From Saccharothrix sp. (GTDB lineage: Bacteria > Actinomycetota > Actinomycetes > Mycobacteriales > Pseudonocardiaceae), in contig NZ_JAPSLK010000030.1 of NCBI RefSeq assembly GCF_031180885.1, forward strand, positions 34,099-98,098: DNA of 64,000 bases, in the 5' to 3' direction. A program made the position numbers and the translations under genes. This document shows, piece after piece, positions 1-10,726 of this stretch (position 1 is the first letter of the stretch; every line of letters begins with the position of its first letter). The notes beneath the pieces are model-generated. The model made no database searches. It was not told where the DNA came from and saw only the letters and a list, made by a program, of their open reading frames with translations.

Positions 1-1
1 G

Positions 2-424
2 GGCGTGCTGTTCCGGAGGCTGGACCGCCGGTCCGAGGCGGCGCAGGCGTTCGAGGACGCGGTGGCGGTGTGGCGGCGGGTGCCCCGGGCGACCGTGCGG
101 CTGGCCGAGGCGTGGCACCTGCTGGCCGACAGCGCGGTCACCAACGAGGACGCCCGGATCGGCGCGCGCACGGCGTTGCTGCTGTGGCACCTAACCGGAC
201 ACGGGGACGAGATCCGTTACGCCGAAACGCTTTCGCTGTACGCGCGGCGGTGCGCCGAGGTCGGCGCGGATCTCGATCGCGCCCTGGCGGCGGCGCACAA
301 AGCGGTGGCGCTGCTGCGGTCCGCGCAGGCCGATCCGGAACGGCTGGCCCGCGCGGAGCACGCGGTGGCGGAGGTGGTCCGGGCGCACCCCACGCGCACC
401 CCGGACCTCCCCAGCTCTTCCTAG
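2..424 (+). CDS. C-terminal part of a helical-repeat (TPR-like) protein, cut by window edge
   Basis: Only the last ~140 codons are present; the frame is open to the left edge, so the true start lies outside the window. The residues are Ala/Leu/Arg-rich with regularly spaced helices (EAAQAFEDAVAVWRR, DRALAAAHKAVALLR), which resemble tetratricopeptide pairs as found at the C-terminus of large actinobacterial regulators or scaffold proteins. No catalytic motif is visible. Its stop codon overlaps the stop of the convergent proline dehydrogenase gene by 4 bp. The family cannot be named from this fragment. Confidence 0.6.
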   Translation, partial: GVLFRRLDRRSEAAQAFEDAVAVWRRVPRATVRLAEAWHLLADSAVTNEDARIGARTALLLWHLTGHGDEIRYAETLSLYARRCAEVGADLDRALAAAHKAVALLRSAQADPERLARAEHAVAEVVRAHPTRTPDLPSSS

Positions 425-1346
425 CCCTTCGTGACCAGCGACCGGAGGAAGAACGCCACGTTCGCCGGGCGCTCGGCCAGCCGCCGCATGAAGTAGCCGT
501 ACCACTCGTCGCCGTAGGGCACGTACACCCGCATCCGGTTGCCCTCGGCGGCGATCCGCTTCTGCTCGTCGGGGCGAATCCCGTAGAGCATCTGGAACTC
601 GTAGGAGTCCTTGGCCCGGCCCGCCGCCAGGTCCGCCGCGATGGCGATCAGGCGCGGGTCGTGCGAGGCGACCATCGGGTAGCCCTCGCCCTTCATCAGG
701 ACCTTCAGGCACCGCACGTAGGACAGGTCCACTTCGGACTTGTCCTGGTAGGCCACGGAAGCCGGCTCCTGGTAAGCGCCCTTGCACAGCCGGACCCGCG
801 ACCCGGCGCGCGCCAGGTCCCGGCAGTCCTGCTCGGTGCGCTTGAGGTAGGCCTGGAGCACCGCGCCCACCCACGGGAAGTCGACCCGCAGCTCCCGCAG
901 GATGCCCAGCGTCGAGTCCGTGGTGGTGTGGTCCTCCATGTCGAGGGTGACGGTGGTGCCCACGGACTCGGCGGCGGAACAGATCTTCCGCGCGTTCTCC
1001 AGGGCGATCTTCTCGCCGTCCAGCGGCAGGAACTGGCCCACCGCGGACAGCTTCACCGACACCTCGGCGCGGTCGGCGTACCCGGCGTCGCGCAGCCGGC
1101 CGAGCAGTTCGAGGTAGGCGTTGACGGTGGCGCCGGCCTGGGCCGCGTCGCGGGTGTCCTCGCCGAGGTGGTCCAGCGTGACGAGCCGGCCGTCGGCGAG
1201 CACCCCACCGGTGGTGGCGACGGCGCCGTCGACGTCGTCCCCGGCGATGAACCGCTTGACCACGGGCTTGGTCAGCGGGGTGCTCTCCACGAGCCTGCGG
1301 ATGGCGCCGGACCGCGAGGCGGCCAGCAGGGTCGAGCGCAGCATGG

Positions 1347-1350
<4 letters not shown>
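421..1350 (-). CDS. pruB: Proline dehydrogenase (monofunctional PutB/PruB type)
   Basis: FAD-dependent enzyme for the first step of proline catabolism, proline to pyrroline-5-carboxylate. The 309-residue length is normal for the monofunctional family. Motifs seen are LSAVGQF, RLCKGAYQEP, an HDPRL segment and the C-terminal YFMRRLAERP, whose arginine pair binds the proline carboxylate in the family. The GTG start at 1350 overlaps the upstream pruA stop as GTGA, which implies translational coupling; an ATG at 1344 is an alternative. The next step is done by the upstream gene, so the pair makes glutamate from proline. Confidence 0.93.
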
Positions 1351-2972
<1,622 letters not shown>

Positions 2973-3126
2973 AAGCAGCTCCTTCGCCACATGGTTGGGT
3001 GTCCGTCCACGGTAGGTCGGCCGACCCTGCGCCCCGTTGTCCGGACGTCTAGGCTTGCCCCCTCGCGCTTGTACGAACGGACAAAGGCTGCGCCGACTGG
3101 CCGCCGTCCGAAGGAGGGCGGCTGGG

Positions 3127-4668
3127 ATGAGCCTGCGGCAGGTGTTGATCGCCTTGGGGGATCCGCTCGTCGAGGTCCAGGTGGCGCCGCACGGGCTTGA
3201 GGTCGAGGTCCACGACGTCGTCATCCTCGACCCCGATGACGTGCCCGACGTCCGGCCCGGCGATCTCGCCCTGGTGATCGGGGCGCGCGGGCGAGCCGCG
3301 TTGCCGCTGGTCAGGGCCGCTGGAGCGGGTGGGGCGGCGGCGGTGGCGGTGAAGGTGGACGCGCCGTCCCCGGTGTTGCGGCAGGCCGCTGCCGATGTCG
3401 GGGTGGCGTTGTTGGCGGTTCGGCCCGAGGTTCGGTGGGAGCACCTTGAGTCGTTGGCACGGGGAGTGGTTTCCACTGCTCGGATCACCGCCGATGCTGG
3501 TGCGACCGAGGTGCTGGGGGATCTGTTCGCCTTGGCGCAGACCATTGCCGCGCTCACCGGGGGAATCGTCAGCATCGAGGACACCGCCAGTCGGGTGCTC
3601 GCCTATTCGCGGTCGTCCGATGAAGTCGACGAATTGCGGCGGTTGTCGATCCTGGGGCGGCAGGGGCCGGAGCCCTATTTGAAGATGCTCCGGGAGTGGG
3701 GGGTCTACCAGCGGCTTCGGTCCGGTGAGGAGGTCGTTCGCATCGACGAGCGGCCTGAGCTGGGGATTCGGCGGCGGATCGCGGTCGGCATCCACGCCGG
3801 TGCGCAGCCGTTGGGCACTATTTGGGTGCAGGAGGGTGGCACGCCGCTCACCGAGCAGTCGGAACGGGCGTTGTTGGGGGCGGCTCGGGTCACCGCGTTG
3901 CACCTGGTCCAGCAGCGGGAGCCCACTGCGGCATTTCGGGAGAACCTTTTGGGTTCACTGCTCGACGGGCGGATGGACGCGGTTTCCGTGGCCGAGCAGA
4001 TCGGGGCGGATCCGGGGAAACCGGCGGCCGTCGTGGTGTTCGCTTTGCGGGGGCAGGAGCACACCGATCGGATCCAGCACGAGTTGCGGCGCGCGGAGAT
4101 GACCAGCCTGATCTCGGTGCACGCCGCCGCCTACCGGCGGAGTGCGCTGGTCAGCCAGTCGTCGGGGCGGACCTACGTGCTGTTGCCCGACCTGCCGCCG
4201 GGGGCGCCGTTGATGGCGTTGACCAAGGAGATCGTGGCGGCGGCGCGCAAGCACATGGGGTTGCGGGTGCAGGGGGCGATCGGGTCCACCGTGTCGACGA
4301 TGGACGACGTGATGGTGGCGCGGGTCGAAGCCGACCGGGTGTTGGACGCCATGGCGCGGGACCTCGACGCGGACGTCGCCACGTTGGCCGATGTGCGGTC
4401 ACAGGTGCTGGTCAGCGAGGTGTTGGCGCTGCTGGCCGAGCATCCTCGGATCCGGGACCCGCGCTTGGCACGGCTCGATGCCGATCTCGCCAGGTCGCTG
4501 CTGGCCTACCTGGACGCGTTCGGGGACGTCCGGACCGCCGCCGCCCGGCTGCACGTCCACCCGAACACCCTGCGCTACCGGGTCCGGCGGGCGGCGGAGG
4601 TGGGCGGGTTCGACCTGGACGACCCGCTGCTCCGGTTGTTCGCCCAGTTGCAACTCAGGCTGACCTGA
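3127..4668 (+). CDS. pruC: PucR-family transcriptional regulator, probable activator of the proline operon
   Basis: 513 residues from the ATG at 3127 (AGGAGG-like RBS at 3114). The order is an N-terminal sensor-like region, a central GGDEF-like part and a C-terminal CdaR/PucR helix-turn-helix (AARLHVHPNTLRYRVRR near the end). In mycobacteria a PucR-type protein beside pruA-pruB (PruC) activates proline use; the same divergent layout here supports that role, by inference. The 154-bp gap between pruA and this gene should hold both promoters. The Met further upstream at 3037 lies in non-coding-like sequence and was not used. Confidence 0.85.
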   Translation: MSLRQVLIALGDPLVEVQVAPHGLEVEVHDVVILDPDDVPDVRPGDLALVIGARGRAALPLVRAAGAGGAAAVAVKVDAPSPVLRQAAADVGVALLAVRPEVRWEHLESLARGVVSTARITADAGATEVLGDLFALAQTIAALTGGIVSIEDTASRVLAYSRSSDEVDELRRLSILGRQGPEPYLKMLREWGVYQRLRSGEEVVRIDERPELGIRRRIAVGIHAGAQPLGTIWVQEGGTPLTEQSERALLGAARVTALHLVQQREPTAAFRENLLGSLLDGRMDAVSVAEQIGADPGKPAAVVVFALRGQEHTDRIQHELRRAEMTSLISVHAAAYRRSALVSQSSGRTYVLLPDLPPGAPLMALTKEIVAAARKHMGLRVQGAIGSTVSTMDDVMVARVEADRVLDAMARDLDADVATLADVRSQVLVSEVLALLAEHPRIRDPRLARLDADLARSLLAYLDAFGDVRTAAARLHVHPNTLRYRVRRAAEVGGFDLDDPLLRLFAQLQLRLT

Positions 4669-4701
4669 GGGCGTCACCGACCGCCCCTTAGGCTGCGCGC
4701 C

Positions 4702-5730
4702 GTGAGCACCGATGTGTCGCCTCGGCGCGGCAGCGACTTCGCCGAACTGTCCAGGCTGGTCAAGCAGGCGGGTCTGCTCGACCGCCGGACCGGCTACTAC
4801 GTGGTGTGCCTGGTGACGGCCGTGGCCGTCCTCGCCGCCACCTGCGCCGCCGTCGTCCTCATCGGCGACTCGTGGTGGCAGCTCGTCCCCGCCGTGGTCC
4901 TCGCGGTCGTGTTCACCCAGATCGCGTTCCTCGGGCACGACGCCGGGCACAAGCAGGTGTTCACCGCCAACCGGACCAACGCGGTCACCGGGCTGGTGCT
5001 GGGCAACCTGCTGATCGGCGTGGGCTACGGCTGGTGGATGAGCAAGCACAACCGCCACCACGCCAACCCCAACCACGAGGACGAGGACCCGGACGTCGAC
5101 ATCGCGGTCCTGGCGTTCAGCGCCGAGCAGGCCGAGCGCAAGCGCGGGTTCTTCCGGTTCGTGGTGAAGCACCAGGCGTGGCTGTTCTTCCCGTTGCTGC
5201 TGCTGGAGGGCTTCAGCCTGCACGTCATCGGGGCGGTCCCGGTGGTGCGGCGCGAGGTCCGGGCGTGGCGGGTGGAGGCGGCGCTGCTGGTGGTGCACGC
5301 GATCGGGTACTTGACGCTGGTCTTCGCGTCCATGTCACCGGTGAAGGCACTTGTGTTCATCGCGGTGCACCAGGGGCTGTTCGGCGTGTACATGGGGTGC
5401 TCGTTCGCGCCCAACCACAAGGGGATGCCGGTGCTGTCCGCCGGGCACCAGTTGGACTTCCTCCGCAAGCAGGTCCTGACCTCGCGGAACGTGACCGGCG
5501 GCCGGTTCACGGACTTCCTGCTGGGCGGCCTCAACTACCAGATCGAGCACCACCTGTTCCCGAACATGCCGCGCCCGCACCTGCGCCGGGCGCAGGCCCT
5601 GGTCCGGGACTTCTGCCGGCAGCGGTCGATCTCCTACGCAGAGTGCGGGCTGTTCACGTCGTACGGGTACGTCCTGAAGTTCCTGCACGAGGCGGGGGCG
5701 CCGCTGCGCGCGGAGAAGGTCCCGGTCTAG
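4702..5730 (+). CDS. Membrane fatty-acid desaturase (acyl-lipid/acyl-CoA type)
   Basis: 342-residue membrane di-iron desaturase. Three histidine boxes are present: HDAGH, HNRHH and QIEHH before LFPNMPR. Hydrophobic segments lie before the first box and between the second and third, as in actinobacterial DesA3-like or linoleoyl-CoA desaturases. It probably introduces double bonds in membrane acyl chains; regiochemistry cannot be read. The GTG start is 8 bp after a TAGGCT -10-like hexamer (4689-4694), so the mRNA is probably leaderless. Its stop codon lies inside a 22-bp repeat shared with the convergent neighbour. Confidence 0.9.
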   Translation: MSTDVSPRRGSDFAELSRLVKQAGLLDRRTGYYVVCLVTAVAVLAATCAAVVLIGDSWWQLVPAVVLAVVFTQIAFLGHDAGHKQVFTANRTNAVTGLVLGNLLIGVGYGWWMSKHNRHHANPNHEDEDPDVDIAVLAFSAEQAERKRGFFRFVVKHQAWLFFPLLLLEGFSLHVIGAVPVVRREVRAWRVEAALLVVHAIGYLTLVFASMSPVKALVFIAVHQGLFGVYMGCSFAPNHKGMPVLSAGHQLDFLRKQVLTSRNVTGGRFTDFLLGGLNYQIEHHLFPNMPRPHLRRAQALVRDFCRQRSISYAECGLFTSYGYVLKFLHEAGAPLRAEKVPV

Positions 5731-5817
5731 CGCGGCCACGGGTCGGCGGCCGGCGCGGCCTTGGGGTCGGGGGCGGGCGCGGCCATGGGGTGGTCGTCTA
5801 GCGCGGCCACGGGTCGG
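5725..5817. repeat. 22-bp exact direct repeat at two convergent gene ends
   Basis: The 22 bases at 5725-5746 recur exactly at 5796-5817, 71 bp later (both begin GTCTAGCGCGGCCACG). The left copy carries the desaturase stop codon and the right copy encodes the last residues and stop of the DUF3152 gene on the other strand. It looks like a small local duplication of the DUF3152 3' end. Confidence 0.9.
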
Positions 5818-6553
5818 GGCGGCAGGTCTTGCCGTCCGCCGGGGCCTCACCGCTGAGCGCCGCGAGTTCGTCGTTGGCGGTGCTCAGCGTCTGCTGCATC
5901 ATCACCGGCGCGGGGGCGCCGTGCTCGGGACAGGGTTCGTGGCCGTACCCGAGGAAGTGCCCGACCTCGTGGTTGACCACGTAGGTCCGGTAGGCGGTGA
6001 GGCTGTCGTAGGTGTGCGCGCCGCGGATCCAGCGGGGTGCGCTCAGGTACACCGTGTCGCCGATGCGGCAGGACGTGTCGAAGGGCAGGTCGAAGCCGCA
6101 CAGCTCGCGTGCCGTGCTCTGGGTGGCGAGCCTGATCCGGAGGGTCGGCGCGCTGTCGACCCGGCGGAACTCGAAACCTCTTCGCTTCCAGCCGAGCGGG
6201 TGGACGAGGGTGTGGTGGACCTGGGCGGCGAACGGCTGGTCGCCTTCGCGCAGGGTGATGCCCTCCTCGACCTCGACGGAGTACGCGAAGGCGGGACCGG
6301 TGCCGGCCGGTTTGGCGGTGCCGGGGACCACGCGCCACCGACCGGTGCCCTGGGCGGGGAACGGTGCGCCCGGCGGCAGGTCGGCCCCGAAGCCGCGGAC
6401 GGGCTGGGGGGCGGGGTGGCTGGACGTGGTGACGGTGGGTGGGCGGCCGGCGGTGACGCGCATCGGGACGGCGCGGGTGTCCAGTGCCAGCACGGTGGCC
6501 GCGGCCAGCGAGAGCCCGGCCACGTAGTGCACCACCGCCAACCGCCCCGTCAC
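5798..6553 (-). CDS. DUF3152 secreted metalloprotease-like protein
   Basis: 251 residues. The GTG start at 6553 overlaps the upstream stop as GTGA. A hydrophobic N-terminal segment (LSLAAATVLAL) acts as signal or anchor, followed by a Pro-rich linker and a C-terminal domain with HEVGHFLGYGHE, a zincin-type HExxHxxGxxH motif, and paired cysteines (CGFDLPFDTSC). This is the DUF3152 family of actinobacterial envelope proteins; proteolysis is suggested by the motif and not shown. It is the last gene of an operon with the DivIVA-like and DUF4015 genes. Confidence 0.85.
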   Translation of the reverse strand: MTGRLAVVHYVAGLSLAAATVLALDTRAVPMRVTAGRPPTVTTSSHPAPQPVRGFGADLPPGAPFPAQGTGRWRVVPGTAKPAGTGPAFAYSVEVEEGITLREGDQPFAAQVHHTLVHPLGWKRRGFEFRRVDSAPTLRIRLATQSTARELCGFDLPFDTSCRIGDTVYLSAPRWIRGAHTYDSLTAYRTYVVNHEVGHFLGYGHEPCPEHGAPAPVMMQQTLSTANDELAALSGEAPADGKTCRPDPWPR

Positions 6554-7470
6554 GACCCGTCCGCCGCGGAAGCCGCAGGGGCTGCCGGAGCCGCCTGCGC
6601 CGCCGCCCCCTTCGCCGGTGCCGGCGGGGCCGCCGGCTCGGGCTCCGCGCCCGACCCCGCCGCTTGCGCGGCCGAGCCTGCGGCCGGTGCCGGCGGTGCT
6701 GCCGCAGCAGGCTGAGCGGCCAAGCCCTCCGCCTGCGCCGCCGAGCTTGCCGCTTGCGCCGCCGAGCTTGCCGCTTGCGCCGGCGAGCCCGCCGCTTGCG
6801 CCGGCGAGCCCGCCGCCGCTGGGTCGGTTGGCGCTGGGTCGGCTGGCGCTGGGTCGGCCGGCGCTGGGTCGGGTGCGGGTGCGGTGCCTGCCGCTGGGGC
6901 GCACAAATCGACCGTGGGCTCCTCGGTGTCGTCGTCGCGCGGGCCTGGGATGTCCAGTTCCGCGCACCAGCGGTCGAGCAGTTTGCGGCGTTCCACCAGC
7001 TCCGCCGCGATCGCCCGTGCCTCGTCCGCCGCCCGCTCCACGATCTCCCGCGCCCGCCGGTCGGCCTCCGCCAACCTGCGCTGCGTCTCCTGCTCGGTCT
7101 CGTCCAGCAGCACGGCCTGCCGGTCCGCCATCTCCCGCGCCCGGGCCACCAGGGTCTCCGCCCGCTCGTGCGCGGCCTGCTCCTCGCGTTCCGCCTTCTG
7201 CCGGGCGACGTGCATCAGGTACCGGATGGTCCCCGACACGGTGTTCTCCTTGGAGTACCCGGCGTGCAGCATCCGGTACTCCGCCAGCTCCGCCCGAGCC
7301 GCCTCCAACTCGCGCCCCACGTCGTCGGCGGTCGCCAGGGCCGCGTCGCGGTCGACGGTGAGCTGCTCCAGCCGCTCGGTGAGCTGCCGGATCGCCGCGT
7401 CGACCTCCCGCCGCTGGTAGCCGCACCACTCGCGGTTGAAGGACCCCGGGGTGAACTCCTCGCCGGCCAT
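6550..7470 (-). CDS. DivIVA/Wag31-like coiled-coil protein with low-complexity tail
   Basis: 306 residues. The N-terminal part (FNREWCGYQRREVDAAI) resembles the DivIVA membrane-targeting region, then about 130 residues form a long coiled coil (ERLEQLTVDRDAA, ERAETLVARAREMADRQ). The last ~110 residues are Ala/Pro repeats (PADPAPADPAPTDP, then AQAASSAAQ units). It starts with ATG at 7470, 3 bp after the DUF4015 stop, and overlaps the DUF3152 gene by 4 bp. A cytoskeletal or scaffold role at sites of wall growth is inferred from the family; it is not the housekeeping DivIVA of the division cluster. Confidence 0.7.
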   Translation of the reverse strand: MAGEEFTPGSFNREWCGYQRREVDAAIRQLTERLEQLTVDRDAALATADDVGRELEAARAELAEYRMLHAGYSKENTVSGTIRYLMHVARQKAEREEQAAHERAETLVARAREMADRQAVLLDETEQETQRRLAEADRRAREIVERAADEARAIAAELVERRKLLDRWCAELDIPGPRDDDTEEPTVDLCAPAAGTAPAPDPAPADPAPADPAPTDPAAAGSPAQAAGSPAQAASSAAQAASSAAQAEGLAAQPAAAAPPAPAAGSAAQAAGSGAEPEPAAPPAPAKGAAAQAAPAAPAASAADGS

Positions 7471-7473
7471 GGT

Positions 7474-9042
7474 CTAGAGCCCCGCCGTGTCGTAGCGGCA
7501 CGCCGGGTTCCACAGCAGGAACGACTTCACCCCGGCGTCGGCGGACGCGGTCACCTGCGCCTGCACCTCTCCCGGCCCGTAGTGGTGCTTGAGCGAGAAC
7601 GCCTGCAGCCACGGGATGACCGTCGCCCCGGTGTCCTTGGTCAGCTCGACGAAGTGCGCGATCGACGCCTTCACGATCTCGTACGGCATGCCCTCCGGGT
7701 TGTCCACGCCGTACTCGCCCGGCCCCCAGTGCGACGGGTAGACCATCGGCGACACGTAGTCCACGTGCGCGGACAGCGCGGGGATGTCCTGGGCGATGTC
7801 CGTAGCGGAGTGCGCGGCGATGCCGAACACCGAGGCGCCCAGGTACGCGCCGTGCGGCCGGACCGCCGCCCGCGAGTCGCGCAGGAAGTCCACTATGGAC
7901 TGCTCCGGGGTCACCGAGAGGCCGGCGAACTCCATCTGCCCCAACGGGCCGTCCGGTCGACGCACGTAGTCGTACAGGATGTCGTCGAACCCCAAAGCCG
8001 CCGCCTCCCTGGCGATCGCGATGTTGTACTCGCGCACCTCGGGGTTGGCGAAGTTGGTGAAGGCGTACTCGCCGTAGTGCCGCGACCACGGCCCGCCGCC
8101 CTTGTTGCGGGCCAGCCGGTCGTGCGCGCCGGCCTGCCAGGACGCCCTGCCCAGCACGGGGTCCCGGAACGCGACCAGCCGGCCGACGACCCGCAACCCC
8201 ATGCCGTGCAACTGGTCCAGGGCCGCCTTGGCGTCGTAGTACCCGCGGTTCGCGCCGATCTGCTGGGCCAGCGGCACCTGCGAGGTGTAGCCGATCTCGC
8301 CGCTCTCGTCCTTGATGTCCAACTGGATGGCGTCGATCTTCTTGTCCCGGGCCAGCGCCAGCACCGGTTCCCGCAACTCCGCCGTCGCCCACGCGGCCGC
8401 GCTCATGTGCACCGCCCGCATCCCGGGGTGCGGCACCTTGACCGCCATCTCGTGCCGCCCGGAGTTGCCCGCCGCGTCCTTGGCCTGCAGCAGCAGGCTC
8501 GCCGGCACGGCGTTCAGCGACACCTCGAACTTGCCGTCCTTGACCGGCACCCGCTGGTCGCCCACCTGCACCTCGTCCGCCCCCTCGACCGCGCCGCGCA
8601 CGGTCAGCGGACCGCGCGGCGACTTGGCGTCGACCTGCTCGACGGACACCTTCGGCGGGGTGTTGTCCAGGGTGAACCGGCGCTCGATGACGGCGTCGGG
8701 CAGCCACGGCAGCGGGTTGGCCGCGCGCACCGTCAGGGTGTGCGGGCCCTCGGCGAGTTGCAGCCCGGACAACGTCATGCCCTTTTCCCCGCGCCGCGCT
8801 TCCACCGGTCGGCCGTCCACCTCGACAATCACCCGATCGAGTTCGCCCGGATCGTCCGCGGTGATGGCCACGCGCTCCCAGCCCGAATGGGTGACGGCGC
8901 CGCCGTCGGCCAATTCGGCGACCGCGAGGCTGGTCGGCCGGTGCTGCACGAATGTCGTGATCATGCCCGCTACCAGGAGCAACGCCACCGCGGCGGCCGC
9001 CGGGAAGAGGACCCTTCTCGTTTTTCGCGTGGATTTCGACAT
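7474..9042 (-). CDS. Membrane-anchored putative glycoside hydrolase (DUF4015)
   Basis: 522 residues. A positively charged N-terminus and a single membrane segment (residues ~11-30) are followed by two Ig/Big-like beta regions (~45-190) and a C-terminal TIM-barrel-like domain of the DUF4015 putative glycosyl hydrolase family (AIQLDIKDESGEIGY, FDDILYDYVRRPDG, VSPMVYPSHWGPGEYG). Acidic residues in the first two segments are the likely active site. It is the first gene of a three-gene operon with the DivIVA-like and DUF3152 genes, which suggests envelope or wall-polysaccharide work. Substrate unknown. Confidence 0.82.
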   Translation of the reverse strand: MSKSTRKTRRVLFPAAAAVALLLVAGMITTFVQHRPTSLAVAELADGGAVTHSGWERVAITADDPGELDRVIVEVDGRPVEARRGEKGMTLSGLQLAEGPHTLTVRAANPLPWLPDAVIERRFTLDNTPPKVSVEQVDAKSPRGPLTVRGAVEGADEVQVGDQRVPVKDGKFEVSLNAVPASLLLQAKDAAGNSGRHEMAVKVPHPGMRAVHMSAAAWATAELREPVLALARDKKIDAIQLDIKDESGEIGYTSQVPLAQQIGANRGYYDAKAALDQLHGMGLRVVGRLVAFRDPVLGRASWQAGAHDRLARNKGGGPWSRHYGEYAFTNFANPEVREYNIAIAREAAALGFDDILYDYVRRPDGPLGQMEFAGLSVTPEQSIVDFLRDSRAAVRPHGAYLGASVFGIAAHSATDIAQDIPALSAHVDYVSPMVYPSHWGPGEYGVDNPEGMPYEIVKASIAHFVELTKDTGATVIPWLQAFSLKHHYGPGEVQAQVTASADAGVKSFLLWNPACRYDTAGL

Positions 9043-9170
9043 CGACCACTCCGATCAGCGCGGCGCTTTGCCAATGCGCGACATACCGCCTCAGGAGGCA
9101 GGTAAACCAGATGTCATCCGAATGTGTCAAACCGGGCGACCCGGAGTGGACCGGCGTACCTTGCGGAATC

Positions 9171-10211
9171 GTGAACCCCACCGCGTCGCCGTCCAAACGC
9201 GCCCTGGCCGTTGCCGCGCTCCTGGCCGTCCTCACCGCGTCGTGCGCCGAGCCGGCCGCCCAACAGCCCCCCAACTCGCCGATCGCCGCGTCCTCCGCGC
9301 CGACCACGACGTCGTCCGCGCCGCCCGACCCGGCCGCGGTGGGGGCCAACGAACTGGGCCAGGTGCCGGTCCTGATGTACCACCGGCTGGTCGCCCAGCC
9401 GACCTCGGTCTACGACCGGACCCCCGAGGCGTTCCGGGCCGAACTGGAGCGGCTCGTCGCCGAGGACTACGTGCCGGTGACCACCCTGGAGTACGCGACC
9501 GGCCGGATCGACATCCCGGCGGGCAAGCACCCGGTGGTGCTCACGTTCGACGACGGCGACCCGACCCAGTTCGCGCTGGACGCCTCCGGGCAGCCCGCGC
9601 CCGGCACGGCGATCGCGATCCTGCTCGACGTGGCCGCGAAGCACCCGGGGTTCCGGCCGGTGGCGAGCATGTACGTCAACGCAGCGCCGTTCGGGTCGGC
9701 GGACGGCTCCGGCGTGCTGCCGTGGCTGCGGGACCACGGTTTCGAGATCGGCAACCACACGCTGTACCACACGAACCTGTCCTCGGTGCCCGCCGACCAG
9801 GCGCAGAAGGCGATCAGCGACGGCCAGCGCGAGATCCAGCGGGCCGTGCCGGACTACCAGGTCAAGAGCCTGGCGCTGCCGTTCGGCGCGATCCCGCGCG
9901 ATCCGGTGCTGGCCATGCGGGGCGGGGCGGACGGCACGTCGTACGACTACGCGTGCGTGCTGCTGGTCGGCTCGAACCCGGCCCCGTCGCCGTTCGCGGC
10001 CGACTTCGACCCGCTGAACACGCCCCGCATCCGGTCCCAGGACGCGACCGGCGAGGACGCCGCGTTCGGCTCGACGGTGTGGCTGGACAAGCTCGCCGCG
10101 AACCCGGCCCAGCGCTACACCTCGGACGGCGTGCTCGACCGGATCTCCTACCCGTCGACGGCCGGCGTGGTCCCGTCACCCCAGTTCACCGCCCGGGCAG
10201 TGGCATATTGA
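9171..10211 (+). CDS. Secreted polysaccharide deacetylase lipoprotein (NodB/CE4-like)
   Basis: 346 residues from the GTG at 9171. The N-terminus is a lipoprotein signal (AAALLAVLTASC) followed by a Ser/Thr/Pro linker. The catalytic domain has TFDDG (Asp127-Asp128), the metal-binding NHTLYHT region (HxxxH) and the later SLALPFG stretch. It should remove N-acetyl groups from cell-wall or secreted glycans. An ATG at 9111 in the same frame would put a polar stretch before the signal and is disfavoured; a TACCTT -10-like box at 9157-9162 suggests a leaderless mRNA starting at 9171. Confidence 0.85.
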   Translation: MNPTASPSKRALAVAALLAVLTASCAEPAAQQPPNSPIAASSAPTTTSSAPPDPAAVGANELGQVPVLMYHRLVAQPTSVYDRTPEAFRAELERLVAEDYVPVTTLEYATGRIDIPAGKHPVVLTFDDGDPTQFALDASGQPAPGTAIAILLDVAAKHPGFRPVASMYVNAAPFGSADGSGVLPWLRDHGFEIGNHTLYHTNLSSVPADQAQKAISDGQREIQRAVPDYQVKSLALPFGAIPRDPVLAMRGGADGTSYDYACVLLVGSNPAPSPFAADFDPLNTPRIRSQDATGEDAAFGSTVWLDKLAANPAQRYTSDGVLDRISYPSTAGVVPSPQFTARAVAY

Positions 10212-10348
10212 CCTGCGGGTATACCCCTCGACGGGCGTTGCGTAACCGGTTGGGGCCGCCTTCCACCCGAAAGGGAAAACTCGCATGTCCCGGTGGGTGC
10301 GCGGGCACTCAACCCGTAGCAGGCGAGGAGAGGAAGGCGAGCTGAGCA

Positions 10349-10726
10349 ATGGACCGGAACATCGACTGGGAGCCGTTCATCGAGTCACTGCACGAGGCGG
10401 CGTGCCGGTGGGACACCGGTCTGGCGAGCTGCGCCGAACCGCCCGACCTGGGCGCCGCCGGGGACGAGCTGGCCGACCAGGCGCCGCGGGTCGTGCCGAT
10501 CACCTCGGAGGAGGCGGAGAACCTCATGACCGCCGTCGCGTTCCTGGCGCGCAGGCTGAGCGTGGCCGCCGAGTGCGTCGTCTACACCACGGCCGAGGAG
10601 CGCCTGGACGGCGAGGACGCCGACCCCGAGGAGCAGGCCGACGTCCTCTCGCTGACCGCGCTGCACGCCCAGGCCATGCGGCACGCCGCCGACCTGGCCA
10701 GCGAGGTCTACCGCCGCTGCGCGTGA
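10349..10726 (+). CDS. Hypothetical acidic helical protein
   Basis: 125 residues, rich in Glu/Ala, with no membrane segment or signal and no motif I recognise. The ATG at 10349 has a purine-rich AGGAAGGCGAG upstream. The gene ends 19 bp inside the 3' end of the convergent yidC gene, so the two transcripts overlap. A cytoplasmic protein of unknown role. Confidence 0.6.
   Translation: MDRNIDWEPFIESLHEAACRWDTGLASCAEPPDLGAAGDELADQAPRVVPITSEEAENLMTAVAFLARRLSVAAECVVYTTAEERLDGEDADPEEQADVLSLTALHAQAMRHAADLASEVYRRCA

Noticed and set aside
5798..9349. A single 1,183-residue minus-strand frame
   Set aside because: It runs antiframe through the DivIVA-like and DUF4015 genes and gives Arg/Gly-rich junk; only its last 251 codons (DUF3152) are real.
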